Origin: Spongospora subterranea f. sp. subterranea
Lineage: Eukaryota; Endomyxa: Phytomyxea; Phytomyxea; Plasmodiophorida
Length of the DNA: 64,000 bases
Direction: 5' to 3'
NCBI GenBank assembly: GCA_049724395.1
Contig: JAUGWO010000027.1
Span: 1-64,000, forward strand
Shown here piece after piece: positions 22,970-34,439 of the stretch. Below the pieces are notes generated by a model, which saw only the letters and a program-made list of their open reading frames with translations, was not told the DNA's origin and made no database searches. The stretch's first letter is position 1, and each line of letters opens with the position of its first letter. The translations under genes were made by a program, and so were the position numbers.

Positions 22970-25900
22970 GATGAAATAAAATTTGTTCGGCTTTCAATGT
23001 TTCAGTGCCTTTAAGTGCAATAGAAACTGTTTTGATTTACCAATCGTCAGACAATCGCGACGATCATGAAAGTTCGCCGTTCCAAGACGCAAAAACAGAC
23101 AAGCTGCAGAAATTTCTCAACAGCCACGAAGACGGCAAAAAAGACGATCTTTCTCACATTCCTAGGGCCGACTAGGCGCCCGTTTGTCGAAAGCAATTGC
23201 ACGAAATACAACAAATCACAGGTTTCTGTATCAAAATAAACGTGGAGTATAGAAGACATCGTAGGAACATCCTGCAATTGCGACGCCATAGCCACCTTGG
23301 AAGCGCTGCATCGCTCCATATCATCGAATGACGATATTATTTGTCGATATCGCCATGTTGGTTACCACAGGCTTGATTCGAGCGGGAGAACCCGTTACGA
23401 TCGCCATTGGTCAACAGCGGATTCATCGTCGCACGTCGATTACTGCCACCGAAACGGCGGCGTGATCCATCCCAGCTTGTTCGAGCTTCCGCAACTCAGC
23501 GGCCAAGGAGAACATTGTTGATCGATTTCTATATGTGAAGTGGTTTACATTGCGGTCGATTGGGTCGACAATGTCCAAATATCGAAGGCTATGCATATGT
23601 TCGTCAACCGTATCTGAAAAGCGATCATCCATATGGCGAAACTCCAAGCATTACCCGGAATTGTTGCCCACAATCCTGTACATTAACTAAGGCAACCTGA
23701 AAGAAATCGAGAACTAAACCGGGAACCCGACCAAGTTACCCGGTCAATCTGCAATCAATATCGTGTTCTCCTTCATTCCCGCAGAGCGACTATCGTGTCC
23801 TAAATCATCTTCGGGTGCCACGTATGCGATCACGGGCGATGACACCACGAACCGGTCATGGTTGATGTGAAGTACTGGCGATTCATATGAGGGCACGCTG
23901 AAACTGTTCATTTGTTTCTAACAATGCAGGTGGCCGCCTGGATTTTGGGAATGGTGGGTTCGCCTGGGTCAGTAATGTGGAATTCGGAACCGAGCCTTGA
24001 AACGATTCTTTCGGCGAGGTTATCGTTGTTGTTGGCCATTCCCATCATCAACGCATAACCCAATAACTACCGTCGTGTTTCCTTCCCGTAAATTGCGCCC
24101 GAAATGCATAATTTGAAACTGACGGCCAAAAGGCCCCGATCGCATCTGCTGGCGGCTCCCCGATCGACTCCTTCCTTCTTGTTGGAGGTCGGTTGACGCC
24201 AACGATGCTGTCGATCAAAAGGGGTCGCCATGAGAGGCGATGGGCCGCTTTCAAGCCGAGCTAGAGATGGCAACAGCGACGCAAACCGCCAGAAGCAACT
24301 CGATTCTTTCCTGAAACCATCCGGTTCGGGCATATACGGCTCCTCATCGAAATCTTGATTTGTAATGCTCCCTCCGCTATGACCAGACGACAAACGAGAG
24401 CCATTCTTGATGTGCCACTTGTTGCAACAATTGCACTGTAGTTTACACGAAAGCGCTGCGATAAGCCTTCCGCCAGGAGCCGAGTTTTCTCAATTTTCCA
24501 CCAACTCCGGCGTGATCCTTTTCGGGCGTCACTGTGCACGATTGATAACGCCGGCCATTTCCGTAAATCAAGCCACCTATGAACACGCGAATTTAATGGC
24601 GAGGTTCATCGTGTCGTCGTCATGCTAAAAACAATTTGATCATGGCATTGCTGGTCTCATGAGTCCGGGCCAATGGCGACAATTGAGGACCTTTGACGAC
24701 CGATTCCGGGACCAAACACATCGATGTGTAAAGTGCCACTTCTCCAGGGAACAGCTACAGCAGCTTTGCTTAGATTTCATCTGCGGTTTGACCCATAGAG
24801 TTCGCCTCTTGTTCTAAACCCTCAATCATTGCCAACTTTGCGCGTCGAACATTGCAGCGCCACCAGCATTATCGTTTCTCGAAATGCGGTTCTAACAGTG
24901 AACAATCCTTGGAGAGTTATTTCCTGACGTATTTCACAGTTTCCCAATTCATCATCCGCTGCTGATAACGATTTTGTCGTAGAGAATTACAATGTTTTCA
25001 CATTGAGCCGTTCGCCAAAATGACGGTGGGCAGTAAAGTACATAACCCGAAAGACCAAACGAAGTTATCGTGATTCACCTACGTTCATCAAACTGCAATG
25101 GGGACCAGAATCATTAAACGTTCTGTCCGACCGTTGTCGTGTCGGCGCGCGTATCGCCACTAACATTGTTCCGAGAATCGGTTGAAACATTTTCATGGCC
25201 ATCTGTATTGGCTACCAGTACCGGATTCCGATTTTCCGTCTGGCAAAAAGCATTGGGCGTCTACAGCCAGCAGCATTGTTGACAGGATCCAGTATGTCGG
25301 CAATCAAAGATTGAGCCGTCGTACTTTTGAGATTTTTCTTCGGGTCGCTACATCGCTCGTGTGTTGGAAACCCTGACGTTCATTGTGGCCAAACCAACTG
25401 ACACAGGATTGTTTTTACTCTGACTTGGGACATAATCGCCAATTGTAAAATTGACGTCGCGGTTGATCTGTGATATCGACGAGGACGATGCTTCTGCGAG
25501 CGTTGTCTGGAATGGACGATCAGCCGTGGACATCAGTTTTACGATTTGCGATTATGAGCTCTCCGATACTCTCCATCATTCAACTACATTTGTTCAACCA
25601 AGAAAACACCAACGCGACACACGGTGCTGCAATCTCTCGCGCAAAGGAGTTCATTCGCCGATCTTCAGACGCTTCAAACACGGCCGCATCCCACGACCGC
25701 TGACTCAAGGCTGTCACCTTCGCGACGCTTCGACGACTGCAAAAGCGTGTTCCTTTTTCCTGTTGACGATTCCGAACGACACGACGCTCTTTCCAACAGC
25801 CTAAAACTGATGTCATTTGAATACAATATCATCGTTTTGATTCCTGACCCATTTCTCGGCCAATTTCGCCACTGTGAACCAATTTCGCCACAGTCGAAGT

Positions 25901-26075
25901 AACATGGATTGGGCTAATTTCGCCTCTGTTACCCAGTGGGGTTTGGACTTGGGAGAGGTCGAGCGGGGTTGCGCCCCTAACAGGCCCCGCCTTGGCGCTG
26001 TCGCGACAGTCGGTACATGATCCAGAGAATCACAACGGGTCCGATCGGGATTGCGCCAAGGGACGGTTCTGAGGC
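22970..26075. other. 3-kb interval with no supported gene
   Basis: Open frames are short (under about 120 codons), overlap on both strands and show no recognisable motif. A minus-strand stretch near 24,430-24,390 (CNCCNKWHIKNGS) looks zinc-finger-like but is isolated. The density of stops in all frames suggests decayed repeat DNA. I cannot name a family. Confidence 0.45.
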
Positions 26076-26080
26076 ATTTG

Positions 26081-27441
26081 ATGACGGGAGTGGCCAGACA
26101 CGTACCCGTCGTGATCATCGGCGGTGGCCCATCCGGTACTGTATTCGGCCCTGCCCTCGACCCGCGCTGACCCTTGGCGATGCTGATCAGGGCTGACCGC
26201 CGGGATTTACTGTGGGCGAGCGGGCCTGACCCCGATTATCGCTGCTGGATCTGTATCTGGGACGCTGATGCCTGGTGGGCAGTTGATGATCACCACCGAA
26301 GTCTCGAATTTCCCTGGTTTGGATTGGGTTCTAATCGGTTTCCTCCCCAGTTTTTCAAATAATGCGTTTCTCAGGGTTCCCCAACGATGTTACTGGCAGC
26401 GATCTGATCGAGCGTATGTTCGAACAAGCGAAGCGGTTCGACTGCGAAGTTATCGAAGAGTTCGTCACCGAAGTTAAGCTTCAAAACGGCGGCCCTCAAA
26501 ATGTAAATCTCACCCGATGTCCGTGAATTTCAGCATCGTTGTCCTGATTTGTTGAAAACAGGTTCTGATCGGCGGCAACTGGGTCTCGTGCGACGCGTTG
26601 ATTCTGGCGAACGGGGCCAGGGCTCGCTGGATGAACGCACCGGGCGAGAGCGTGTTTGTGAATCGTGGCATTTCCGCATGTGCAACATGTGCGGTTGAAA
26701 ATCGCCAGATTGCCGTTCATAGATTAACTTTGCTAATCCTTCTTCACCTAGGCGATGGGCCACTTCCTCTCTTCCGCGGGAAGCACATCTTTGTGGTCGG
26801 CGGCGGCGATAGCGCTTGTGAAGAGGCGATTTTCCTTACAAAATTCGCCAGCAAGGTCGGGCAGTTATCTGCTGTTTTTTATCGAATTTACCAGTCAGTT
26901 CAGGTATCGATTATTCATCGCCGGGATAAGTTGCGAGCATCAAAAGCGATGGCGACTCGTGCGCTGGAAAATCCCAAGGTTGGTCAAATCGCAGCGGAAC
27001 GGTGTGGGAAGATACTCACAATGTTTCCAGATTGAAGTGCTGTGGAATACCTCCATCGTGTCCTACGTTGGAGACCAGACGCTCTCCGGTATCGTGCTGG
27101 AGAATGTGATCACGAACGAGCAATACACTGTCGAAGCCGGCGGTCTGTTCATGGCGATCGGGCACGATCCCAACACGGCTTACCTGAAAGGATCAGGTTC
27201 GTCCCCGTACCCATTCGTCATTCCCAGCGCTCATTTACCGCCCCTGACAGGAGTGGAACTTGACGACGCCGGCTACATCAAAGTGCACAACGGCGTGTTC
27301 ACCAGCATCGACGGCGTGTTCGCGTCCGGCGATTGCCACGACAAGGTCTTCCGCCAGGCGATTACCGCCGCCGGGTTCGGCTGTATGGCCGCGATCAGTG
27401 CCGAGCGCTGGCTCGAAGAACGCCCTCAAACCCACAAGTAA
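26081..27441 (+). CDS. Thioredoxin reductase (low-molecular-weight, NADPH/FAD)
   Basis: Eight exons joined by seven introns of 47-63 nt give a 323-residue protein, the usual size for the bacterial/plant/fungal-type enzyme that reduces thioredoxin with NADPH. The FAD-binding GGGPSG is at residues 14-19 and [17 protein letters not shown] follows. The redox-active pair is in ACATCDG, identical in style to the CATC centre of the E. coli family. The NADPH-binding [10 protein letters not shown] is about 10 residues later, and the C-terminal [20 protein letters not shown] binds FAD. Introns lie at about 26136-26190, 26317-26374, 26503-26561, 26689-26751, 26856-26903, 26979-27030 and 27197-27250. With these boundaries the exons sum to an exact multiple of three. 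There is no obvious targeting peptide, so cytosolic action is likely. Confidence 0.93.
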
Positions 27442-27623
27442 TCCCACTTTCCCCCCGAAATTTATCGCATCATTTTCGACGCCAGAAAAAAAATACAAAT
27501 ATAAATTCATTGTCTGTTTATCAATGGCGATCCCAATCAAAATTCCAACGAAAACCATCACGTGCTGTCGGCGATTGAGGCCGTGCGCGACAGTTCCAGC
27601 GGCCGTTTCGGCTCATTTCGATA

Positions 27624-28484
27624 ATGAACGGGTTTTTAGAAAGATTGACGCACGACGACGGGGACGGGGCGGTCGTGACCCTGATCTCGGGCGACCACGA
27701 GTCGAGCCGCAGCCACGTCGTGTTCGTGCCGGGCCTGCTGGACGGCCTGCTGTCGTGCTGGCCCTACGTGGGCCCGGCCCTGCAGGCGCGCCTGCCGCCG
27801 GCCACGTCCCTGGTCCAGTGCTCGCTGCGGTCGTCGGGCGCCGCGTTCGGCTCGTACGAGGTCGCCGACGACGCGCGCGACATGGCCCTGGTCGTCCGCC
27901 ACCTGGTTCACCGCCACCGCTCCCGATCCATCATCCTGATGGGCCACTCGACCGGCTGCCAGGACTGCATCCGCTTCCTGCGCGATCATTACTGCGATTT
28001 CGCCAACGTGATCAGGGGCGTCGTGTTCCAGGCGCCCGTCTCGGACCGGCTTTACATTGAGAACCTGGTCCCCGGCGCTGAGAAGCACATCGCCCTGGCC
28101 CTGGACATGGTCGACGCGGGGCGGGCGCGAGAGTTCATGCCGCGTGCGACGCTGTTCGATTGCGCCATCACGGCGGGGCGATTCGCGTCGATGACGAACC
28201 GCCTGACGGACGACGACCCGTTCAGCGACGACCTGACCGACTCGGAGCTGGTCGTGGGCCTGGGCCATATCGCCATCCCGTCGCTGTGGGCGTTCTCGAT
28301 GGCCGACGAGTATGTGCCGGAGCGGGTGGTCGACCAGCGCCGCCTTAGTGAGCGCATCGCCCGCCTCGTCCCCGACAGTCGCGCCGTGCTTCTGGATGGC
28401 GCCAACCACGACCTGTCGTCGTCCCCCGATCACGCTCGGCAGTTCGTTGATTCCCTGGTTGAATTCATCGCCCGTCATCAATAA
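27624..28484 (+). CDS. DUF1749 / UPF0613-type alpha/beta hydrolase
   Basis: Single exon of 286 residues starting at an ATG. The order of motifs is that of the DUF1749 alpha/beta-hydrolase family: FVPGLLDGLL near residue 35 (the beta-strand and oxyanion loop), LRSSGAAFGSY, then the nucleophile elbow GHSTGCQD (about residues 112-119, Ser as nucleophile), an acid in FSMADEYVPE, and the base in GANHDLS near the C-terminus. Some fungal members are annotated as siderophore-related or as dolichol-related, but no substrate is established for this one. The gene is strikingly GC-rich compared with the window. Because of that, long open frames also appear on its antisense strand. It converges with the coiled-coil gene 91 bp downstream. 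Confidence 0.85.
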   Translation: MNGFLERLTHDDGDGAVVTLISGDHESSRSHVVFVPGLLDGLLSCWPYVGPALQARLPPATSLVQCSLRSSGAAFGSYEVADDARDMALVVRHLVHRHRSRSIILMGHSTGCQDCIRFLRDHYCDFANVIRGVVFQAPVSDRLYIENLVPGAEKHIALALDMVDAGRAREFMPRATLFDCAITAGRFASMTNRLTDDDPFSDDLTDSELVVGLGHIAIPSLWAFSMADEYVPERVVDQRRLSERIARLVPDSRAVLLDGANHDLSSSPDHARQFVDSLVEFIARHQ

Positions 28485-28575
28485 TTCCCGCCACGACATT
28501 TACCCAAATCCCCAACGACATTTCCAAATAAACCTCTCCTGAATTTATCGTTCTCTATGGTGATTGTTTGTATTT

Positions 28576-30980
28576 TCACGGTTTACACCTCTTATTACCA
28601 TTGGTCGCCGTCCCTCGCTTGCGGTTCGGTTTCTGGGCCTTCTTTGGAACCCGCTTTTTGTCGCCATTGCCGACACAACGCGCCGCCCCCGGGGTCGTCG
28701 GCGTATCTGATCCTTTTTGGCAGCTGGACTCCATCTCGTCGATCGTCTGGATTATCGTCTTCAGATTCGCGTCGTGATCGATTCGCTCGGGACAGCCCGT
28801 TCCATCGGCCACACCAACGGGTTTCGGGCGACCCAATCCATCGCCACGTTCCGTTGCACTGCTCGACGGCGCCGTCACTGACTTGATATTGATCGGTCGA
28901 TCATCGCCCGCGCTTCTCCATTTCGACAGCAATCCCATCCAGGCCGGACGTCGTTGCTGGACCGAATCGGCATCATCATCGTCGCTACTGTCGTCGTCCT
29001 CGTCGTCGTCCCTTTGTCTACATCATTTCAACTCCGATAGCCGCGAATTCGAAAAACAACAAACGATTACGGGATTTTGGAACGAGACGCGATCCGTCTC
29101 GATTCATGAACATGATCGGAATTGCCCTGGTTCGGCTCCCGATCGCGTCGCCGTGCCTCGACCGGACCTTGTTGCCCATCCGCCTGGCGCTTCTGTTGAT
29201 CGACCGCATCGGCCAGGCGCTGAACCTATCCAGCAAGTCGGGTGTCGACGATCGCCGCTGGAGAACCATGAAAACGGAATTACCTGGCGCTCCGTATTGC
29301 TGATCAACGTCGCCATGGCCTTCTCGCGCTCCAACAGCTCGTGACGAATGTCCTTCTCTAACGGCAAATTCTGTCGGACGATCTCGGACAGATCACCGAT
29401 CTTGTCCATGGCTTCGCGTCGATGCAGTTCGATCTGCGGTGCCCGATCAGGGTTTGTCGGTTTTCAGAATTCGCATTCGCTGACCTTGTTCAGGGCGTCT
29501 CGCGCCAATCGCGTACAGATTTGTTCGGCGTTTCGCGACCGGGCGTCAATGGCGCTGACCAGGTCTTCACGATCGCGTTCCGCCCTCTCCTAACTCGCCA
29601 AAACAAAACAACAATCAGGCGCCAATCGCCGCCTCAGCGAGTGGAAATACCGACCATGGACGAGACCTTCTCGTTTAGCGACGACAGATGGGATACGATT
29701 CCTGGACGAAGCGACGTGATCTGAACCAGAACAAAAAATCACCAAATCAGAAAAACAACAACGCGAATCCGCGTGGACCTGCTCTTGGAGCTTCGACAGT
29801 TTCTGGAACTGGAGATCGCGATGATCGCGAACCTGTTCGGCCTTGATCTGAGGGGGAACGAACGAGTCAGATCACGAATTCCGGTGCACGGAGGGGGTGA
29901 ACCTGTTCCCGCACGTTGCCCATGATCTCGTGCCTGACCGCGTTCATCCTGGCCACGACCTCGGCCGAATGCTGCTGCAGGGCGGAGGTGATCCTCGTCT
30001 CTGTGCTTTGGCACATCGCCCTGACCTCATCCCGCTCTATCGCCAGCGCCGATCGGCACGTCCTTTCCGACGCTCTGTTCCGTCATTTGCTCAGAAACCG
30101 GCGACAATCTCCAAAAAACCCCGTTTTCTCACGTCTGGGATTGCATCAACTGTTCGATGCGCTTTTCCACAATGGTGTTGATCTTGTTCTCAATACCGTC
30201 TGGCGTCGACGTCAACGACGCCATTTTCGCCTTCACAATCTGGTAAACCTAAATGGGATTGTCGGTTGGCCAGACGAACGTGAATATCGACAGAAAAATC
30301 GGTCCCGAACCTGCGTTTCGATATCGGGAATATCAATTAGAACCTGTTTGATTTGCGATTCGACATTCTTGCACCGATTTTCCAGCGCTTCTGTTCGATC
30401 GTTCAGCGTCCTGTTCTCGGATTCGGTCCGATCGTTCAGGCGGGCGCCATCAGCGAACCCGATCTGCATTTCTTGCGACAGCTACGAGAAAAACGCCCAG
30501 GGCGTCATCGGGCTGACCGTTGGCGGAACACACTTTTACCGATTGTAATCGCGACTCGACACGAATCGTGTGATCCTCGATCTGCTGTATTCGATCGGCG
30601 AACGCCTGGACGGCCATGCACGAGGCGTTCACACGATCGAGCTGCGTTTCCAGATAGGTCATGTAGGCGGATCTATCGGTCAATAGGTTGGGGATCGATG
30701 ATCCACCGCCAACACCCATCCGGCCATGAACCTGGCTCAACTGTTTCTGTCGTTCATATTCTTGAGCGTATCCCACTGTTTTGCCCATCATCGCCGTTTT
30801 TTGTTTTCAGCCCTGGCCCTTCTGGCGTCGTCGTCAATACCCGGATTTCCTTCCAACGTCTTCCGATCAGTCAGGGGCTGTGACCGGTCCTTGACCAGGT
30901 GGTGGCATTATCGCCATGGTGGTGGTCGGGCAGATCCAGATGGGATATCGGACGCCCAGATGAGAGGTTATGTCAACGAA
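28576..30980 (-). CDS. Multi-exon coiled-coil protein with basic C-terminal tail, function unknown
   Basis: A chain of minus-strand exons shows heptad-like, charged helices: LTDRSAYMTYLETQLDRVNA (about 30,690), LNDRTESENRTLNDRTEALE (about 30,430-30,370), VYQIVKAKMASLTSTPDGIE (about 30,240), IERDEVRAMCQSTETRITSA (about 30,030), LSEIVRQNLPLEKDIRHELL (about 29,380), then a polar tail ending in a Lys/Arg/Gly-rich stretch (KKRVPKKAQKPNRKRG) and a stop at 28576. Introns such as 30,475-30,530 fit GT..AG rules. I see no conserved domain beyond coiled coil. A structural, cytoskeletal or basal-body role would fit the genomic company but is inference. The start is not fixed; candidate ATGs lie between 30,780 and 30,980. 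Confidence 0.5.
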
Positions 30981-30999
30981 CAATGCAGCGACTTGAGTC

Positions 31000-31790
31000 G
31001 ATCGGTTGACAGCCCCCTGGCTCCACCGAACCCTCAGATCGAGTTTTGTAGCCCAATCTACCACAGGAGTGTGTGCCGCATTAGATCACACCTGTAAAAC
31101 CCCTGCCATTTAACAAAACACCTTGTTTGGAATATGGCCAAACGATTGCATGTATTGTTAGATGATTAAGTGCAAACTTTCACAGTGGGTTTGGCGAATG
31201 CCATTTCAGAATTATCGCCGGGACGGGTTGCAGTACAGTTTTCAGCAGGTTTGCAAACCCTGGAATGGGCGGGAATAGGGTGTCACTGAATTATGATCCA
31301 GATTGGGTATTCCAAGGGACAATCGGCAGCGTTAGAGCCCCCCCCCCCAGCATTGATCGCCTTCTGTATTTTCCCGTGCCCTGACACTCCACCTTATGGC
31401 CAATCTGGAATATGTATTACTACTGTAATACACGAATGGCCCAAATGCATCTTGTTGCTGGTGTGGCCAACTGTGGCGCAACAATACGATGTGGCTATAA
31501 TTTGAAATGCCATCACATCCCATACAATATTCGCTAGAATTACAATCTGTTTTCAACACCCATGTTTCGTTTATGCGCCCTCCGAATATGTGTGCCGTTG
31601 TACAATAACAATTGCCCTAACACGATGCACAAACTCTAGGCAGCCATGTACTGTTGTGTGTAGAATGACCATCAACGTGTTGGCAAATGGGCATAGAGGG
31701 CTGCGCAGTGTACATACAAGCAACTGGCTCTCGGTTCTCGATCGATTCTACCAGATCGTCGGTCGAATTTCCTCCCAGAGGACGGCGGGC
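31000..31790. other. Interval without supported gene
   Basis: Short frames only. A 10-bp C-run occurs near 31,339. The segment probably holds the promoters of the coiled-coil gene (minus) and the TLS1 homologue (plus), which are divergent here. Confidence 0.4.
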
Positions 31791-31792
31791 GG

Positions 31793-32582
31793 ATGGTCAA
31801 TGGCACTCCCTCAGTAAAGTTTCGAGGCCGTAGAAAGGTGCCACCTAGGGAGTCGTTCGCAGAAACACTCGGTGCTGTTCAGGATGATGCGGCTGCAGAG
31901 GTCCAGGGTGAACGTCCATTCATATCTATTCGTTGAAGCGTACGAAATCTTTAGGTTGAACGAGCTCTGCATATTCGGACGATACAGCGCATCCGTCAGC
32001 GGGCGCTAACGCAGCCGACGGAGATCGAGTCAACAGAAGCTAGCAACGACATTGGACTAAAAATATTGGGACATTCTTTTCAGTTGACAAAAAGGGGAGG
32101 AAGCCGTATCCGTCAATGTGCACATGGAGAAATACGTCCAGGAGCGACTAGCTGCGCATGGGAAAGGGATAACATTGGACAAAGATATGGCGCAGGAGGA
32201 GGAGGAGGCTGAAATCAGAAAAAGGAAGAAACTTGGAGCCTGCTCCAGTGCGGAATTTGCCATGGGAATACAGGAATACGACCTACCCCTCGAGGATCGA
32301 ATCAGAAATATTGAGGCGACGGAAGCGGCTAAGAGAGAAGCAATGAAAAAGGCTGCAACTGATGCGTGTCCTCCAAATCCAAATATCGACGAAGCGCTGT
32401 TGCCCAGTAATCTTGCGTCGAATTTCCATAGTTTCCAAGATACATCAGGTCAATCGCGGTCATCATCTGATGGAGATAATATTGCTAATTGTTGAACAGA
32501 GACCATTGCCGAGTCCACTGCCGCATCTGACGACGCTGTGTTTCAACAATTTCGAAAGCGATATAAGCAAAATGCCAGATGA
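31793..32582 (+). CDS. C9orf78 / TLS1 (Hep59) family spliceosome-associated protein
   Basis: Three exons (31793-31900, 31955-32449, 32498-32582) read MVNGTPSVKFRGRRKVPPRE at the start, then VERALHIRTIQRIRQRAL, KILGHSF, HMEKYVQERLAAHGKGI, GIQEYDLPLEDRIRNIEATE and SDDAVFQQFRKRYKQNAR at the end. This order matches the family (N-terminal basic FRxRR, LGxSF, MxKYIExEL, GIPEVDLGIDxKIxNIEATE, C-terminal FxKFxKxxxR), which acts in pre-mRNA splicing and, in fission yeast, in splicing of telomere-related transcripts. The sum of exons is one base more than a multiple of three. The phase changes at the AAAAAGGGG run near 32,091-32,099, exactly between two conserved blocks, which points to a one-base consensus error or a very recent lesion. 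Confidence 0.8.
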
Positions 32583-32591
32583 GAAGTTTTT

Positions 32592-34335
32592 CAATGTAGA
32601 ATATATGAAACGAATATTAAACATGCAAGAATGAATATAGCCATAGAAAACATAGTCCTAAATGGCTTCGAAGTTTGTTTAAAGCAGGGAAGAGCATTCT
32701 TGTCCCATGATTCATCCCAGCGAACAGAAGCAAACTCAGCTACCCCTTTCTGCATTGTTGATAACTGTTTGCAAACAGGGAATTCGCTAAGAAGATCCTA
32801 AATTACACCACTATGAGAGATGCCAAGACCAAGGTTAAGTTGTTTAACCTGAAGCTGTTCCTTGAGTTCGGTGCTGGTCGAAAACACCAGCCCGTTTTTC
32901 TTATGAACAAGTAGCTCATTCAGACTATGTAAGCATTATTTCACAGTTGAAATCAAATACAAATTAACACACCAATTAAAATTTACAGCGCAAACAGGAA
33001 GACCGCTGCCAAACATGTCCACGACCTTCATCGGGAGGTCTAATCCAGAAGATGAGGTGTGCAAACTAATTCCTAAATCAGAGCATCCTAATATTCGAGG
33101 ATAGTCTTCGGCACGAAGCCAAACTTGGATGATTCGAACTCTTGTTAACCTTAGTCTCGACATTGCTTGTGCAAAATATTCTTTCAATGGGCCTTTTCCA
33201 GTTATGACTACTGCGAGCTTTGGGGCAGTGTCGGAGGCTTCTTTATCATAGGCTGCAAGGCAATCCAAAAGCATTTGAAAATCCTCATCTGGGCTGTAGC
33301 TGGTCGAAGAGATGATAAGCACAGGTCTATCAGAGAGGTATTTAATGGAACCATCAGGAAGCTGTTGGGTTAACAGCGTCTTGGAAGCATCTTCAGGAAG
33401 CCAGTCAGACATGCCTTTTAGCATTCCTGACTTTTGTATTGACAGGTAAAACTAAGAGAAGAGTGTTAGTAGACCCATAAGCTGTCGCAATGCTCGAAAC
33501 TACCGAGTGTATTTCTGGCAAGGTCAAACGGCGAAATCTTTCTGGAGCCCGATCATGCAGAACAACGGCGTTGATTTGCCAGACGGTTTTGAGTTCATTT
33601 TGCATGGCTGTCGTGACGCAAAGATTCTGGTCAGCCATGCGGCCTGAGATTCTTTCATACCTGCACACAAATTCGTGAGCCATGGACCCATTTGAAAATC
33701 ATAATAAGGATTTAACCAATAGGCGATTTGCACATAGATATGCGAACGGCCAAGCCGTAATCCTGTATATTTGATTAAACACAACATATTGTGAGCAATT
33801 GTTGTATACCGAGAATTGTATAACCAAAATTGTGCCAATCAATTATTAGGACAGAGCCTGTGAAAAGTGACGCCAATTTGCAAATAATTAAAGAGGGAAT
33901 GGAAGGTGGGTTCTAAGATCACGTCAGGACGATAAAAATCGAAAACACCAAGTACCTGAACAAGTATAATTTCTGGCGTACGTATCAGGCAAAAAAGGGT
34001 TATGAACAACGCCAACGACTCATAGAGTACTCTAAAAGGCAGTAGCGCGAGAAATAATAGACGCGATTTTGGTCGAAACTTCCATTCATGGAGATGTCGA
34101 ATACTGATGTCATCTGTGGCTAAAATTTCATCCATCGGTGACGACCTAGGAAGCCGGTTTGATCCACGACGAACATCGGGGGCATTTTGCCGAGACGTTT
34201 TTACCCGGGATAGCCGATGATCGAGACCTCGGCCCCATGACTGGCCAGCGACAGCGAATGGTACTGCATGCGCGGGCTCCGGCCGATATCGCCCAGGACG
34301 ACGACGGCGACGGGTTTCCCCTGCAGCTCCGTCAT
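32592..34335 (-). CDS. ALG1: ALG1 chitobiosyldiphosphodolichol beta-mannosyltransferase
   Basis: This enzyme adds the first mannose from GDP-Man to GlcNAc2-PP-dolichol at the cytosolic face of the ER. The ATG at 34335 is preceded by in-frame stops. Exons read [20 protein letters not shown] (residues 10-29), [78 protein letters not shown], then [20 protein letters not shown] and LPVCAVNF, all hallmarks of ALG1. Introns at 34147-34204, 33913-33955 and 33763-33809 are clear; others follow near 33,690, 33,450, 32,960 and 32,800. Yeast and animal ALG1 have an N-terminal membrane anchor. Here the N-terminus lacks one, but the last 25 residues ([20 protein letters not shown]) are strongly hydrophobic. 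Confidence 0.92.
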
Positions 34336-34387
34336 TGATCCGATTTGTTTTCACTATCAGGAGCAGGTTCTCAGTACATTTCATTCA

Positions 34388-34439
34388 CCGACACACACAC
34401 ACACACACACATCCCACGTTACACACACACACACACACA
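34388..34439. repeat. (AC)n microsatellite
   Basis: Two AC-dinucleotide runs (about 34391-34411 and 34420-34438) separated by a short unique stretch, about 55 bp upstream of the ALG1 start. Confidence 0.9.

Noticed and set aside
23047-25816. Possible hAT or PiggyBac transposase in the open frames of this interval
   Set aside because: No DDE, BED or C-terminal dimerisation motif could be recognised on either strand, and stops are dense in all frames.
27636-28499. Minus-strand open frame of 287 codons opposite the hydrolase
   Set aside because: It arises from the high GC3 of the sense gene; it has an Arg/Gln/His-rich random composition and no motif.
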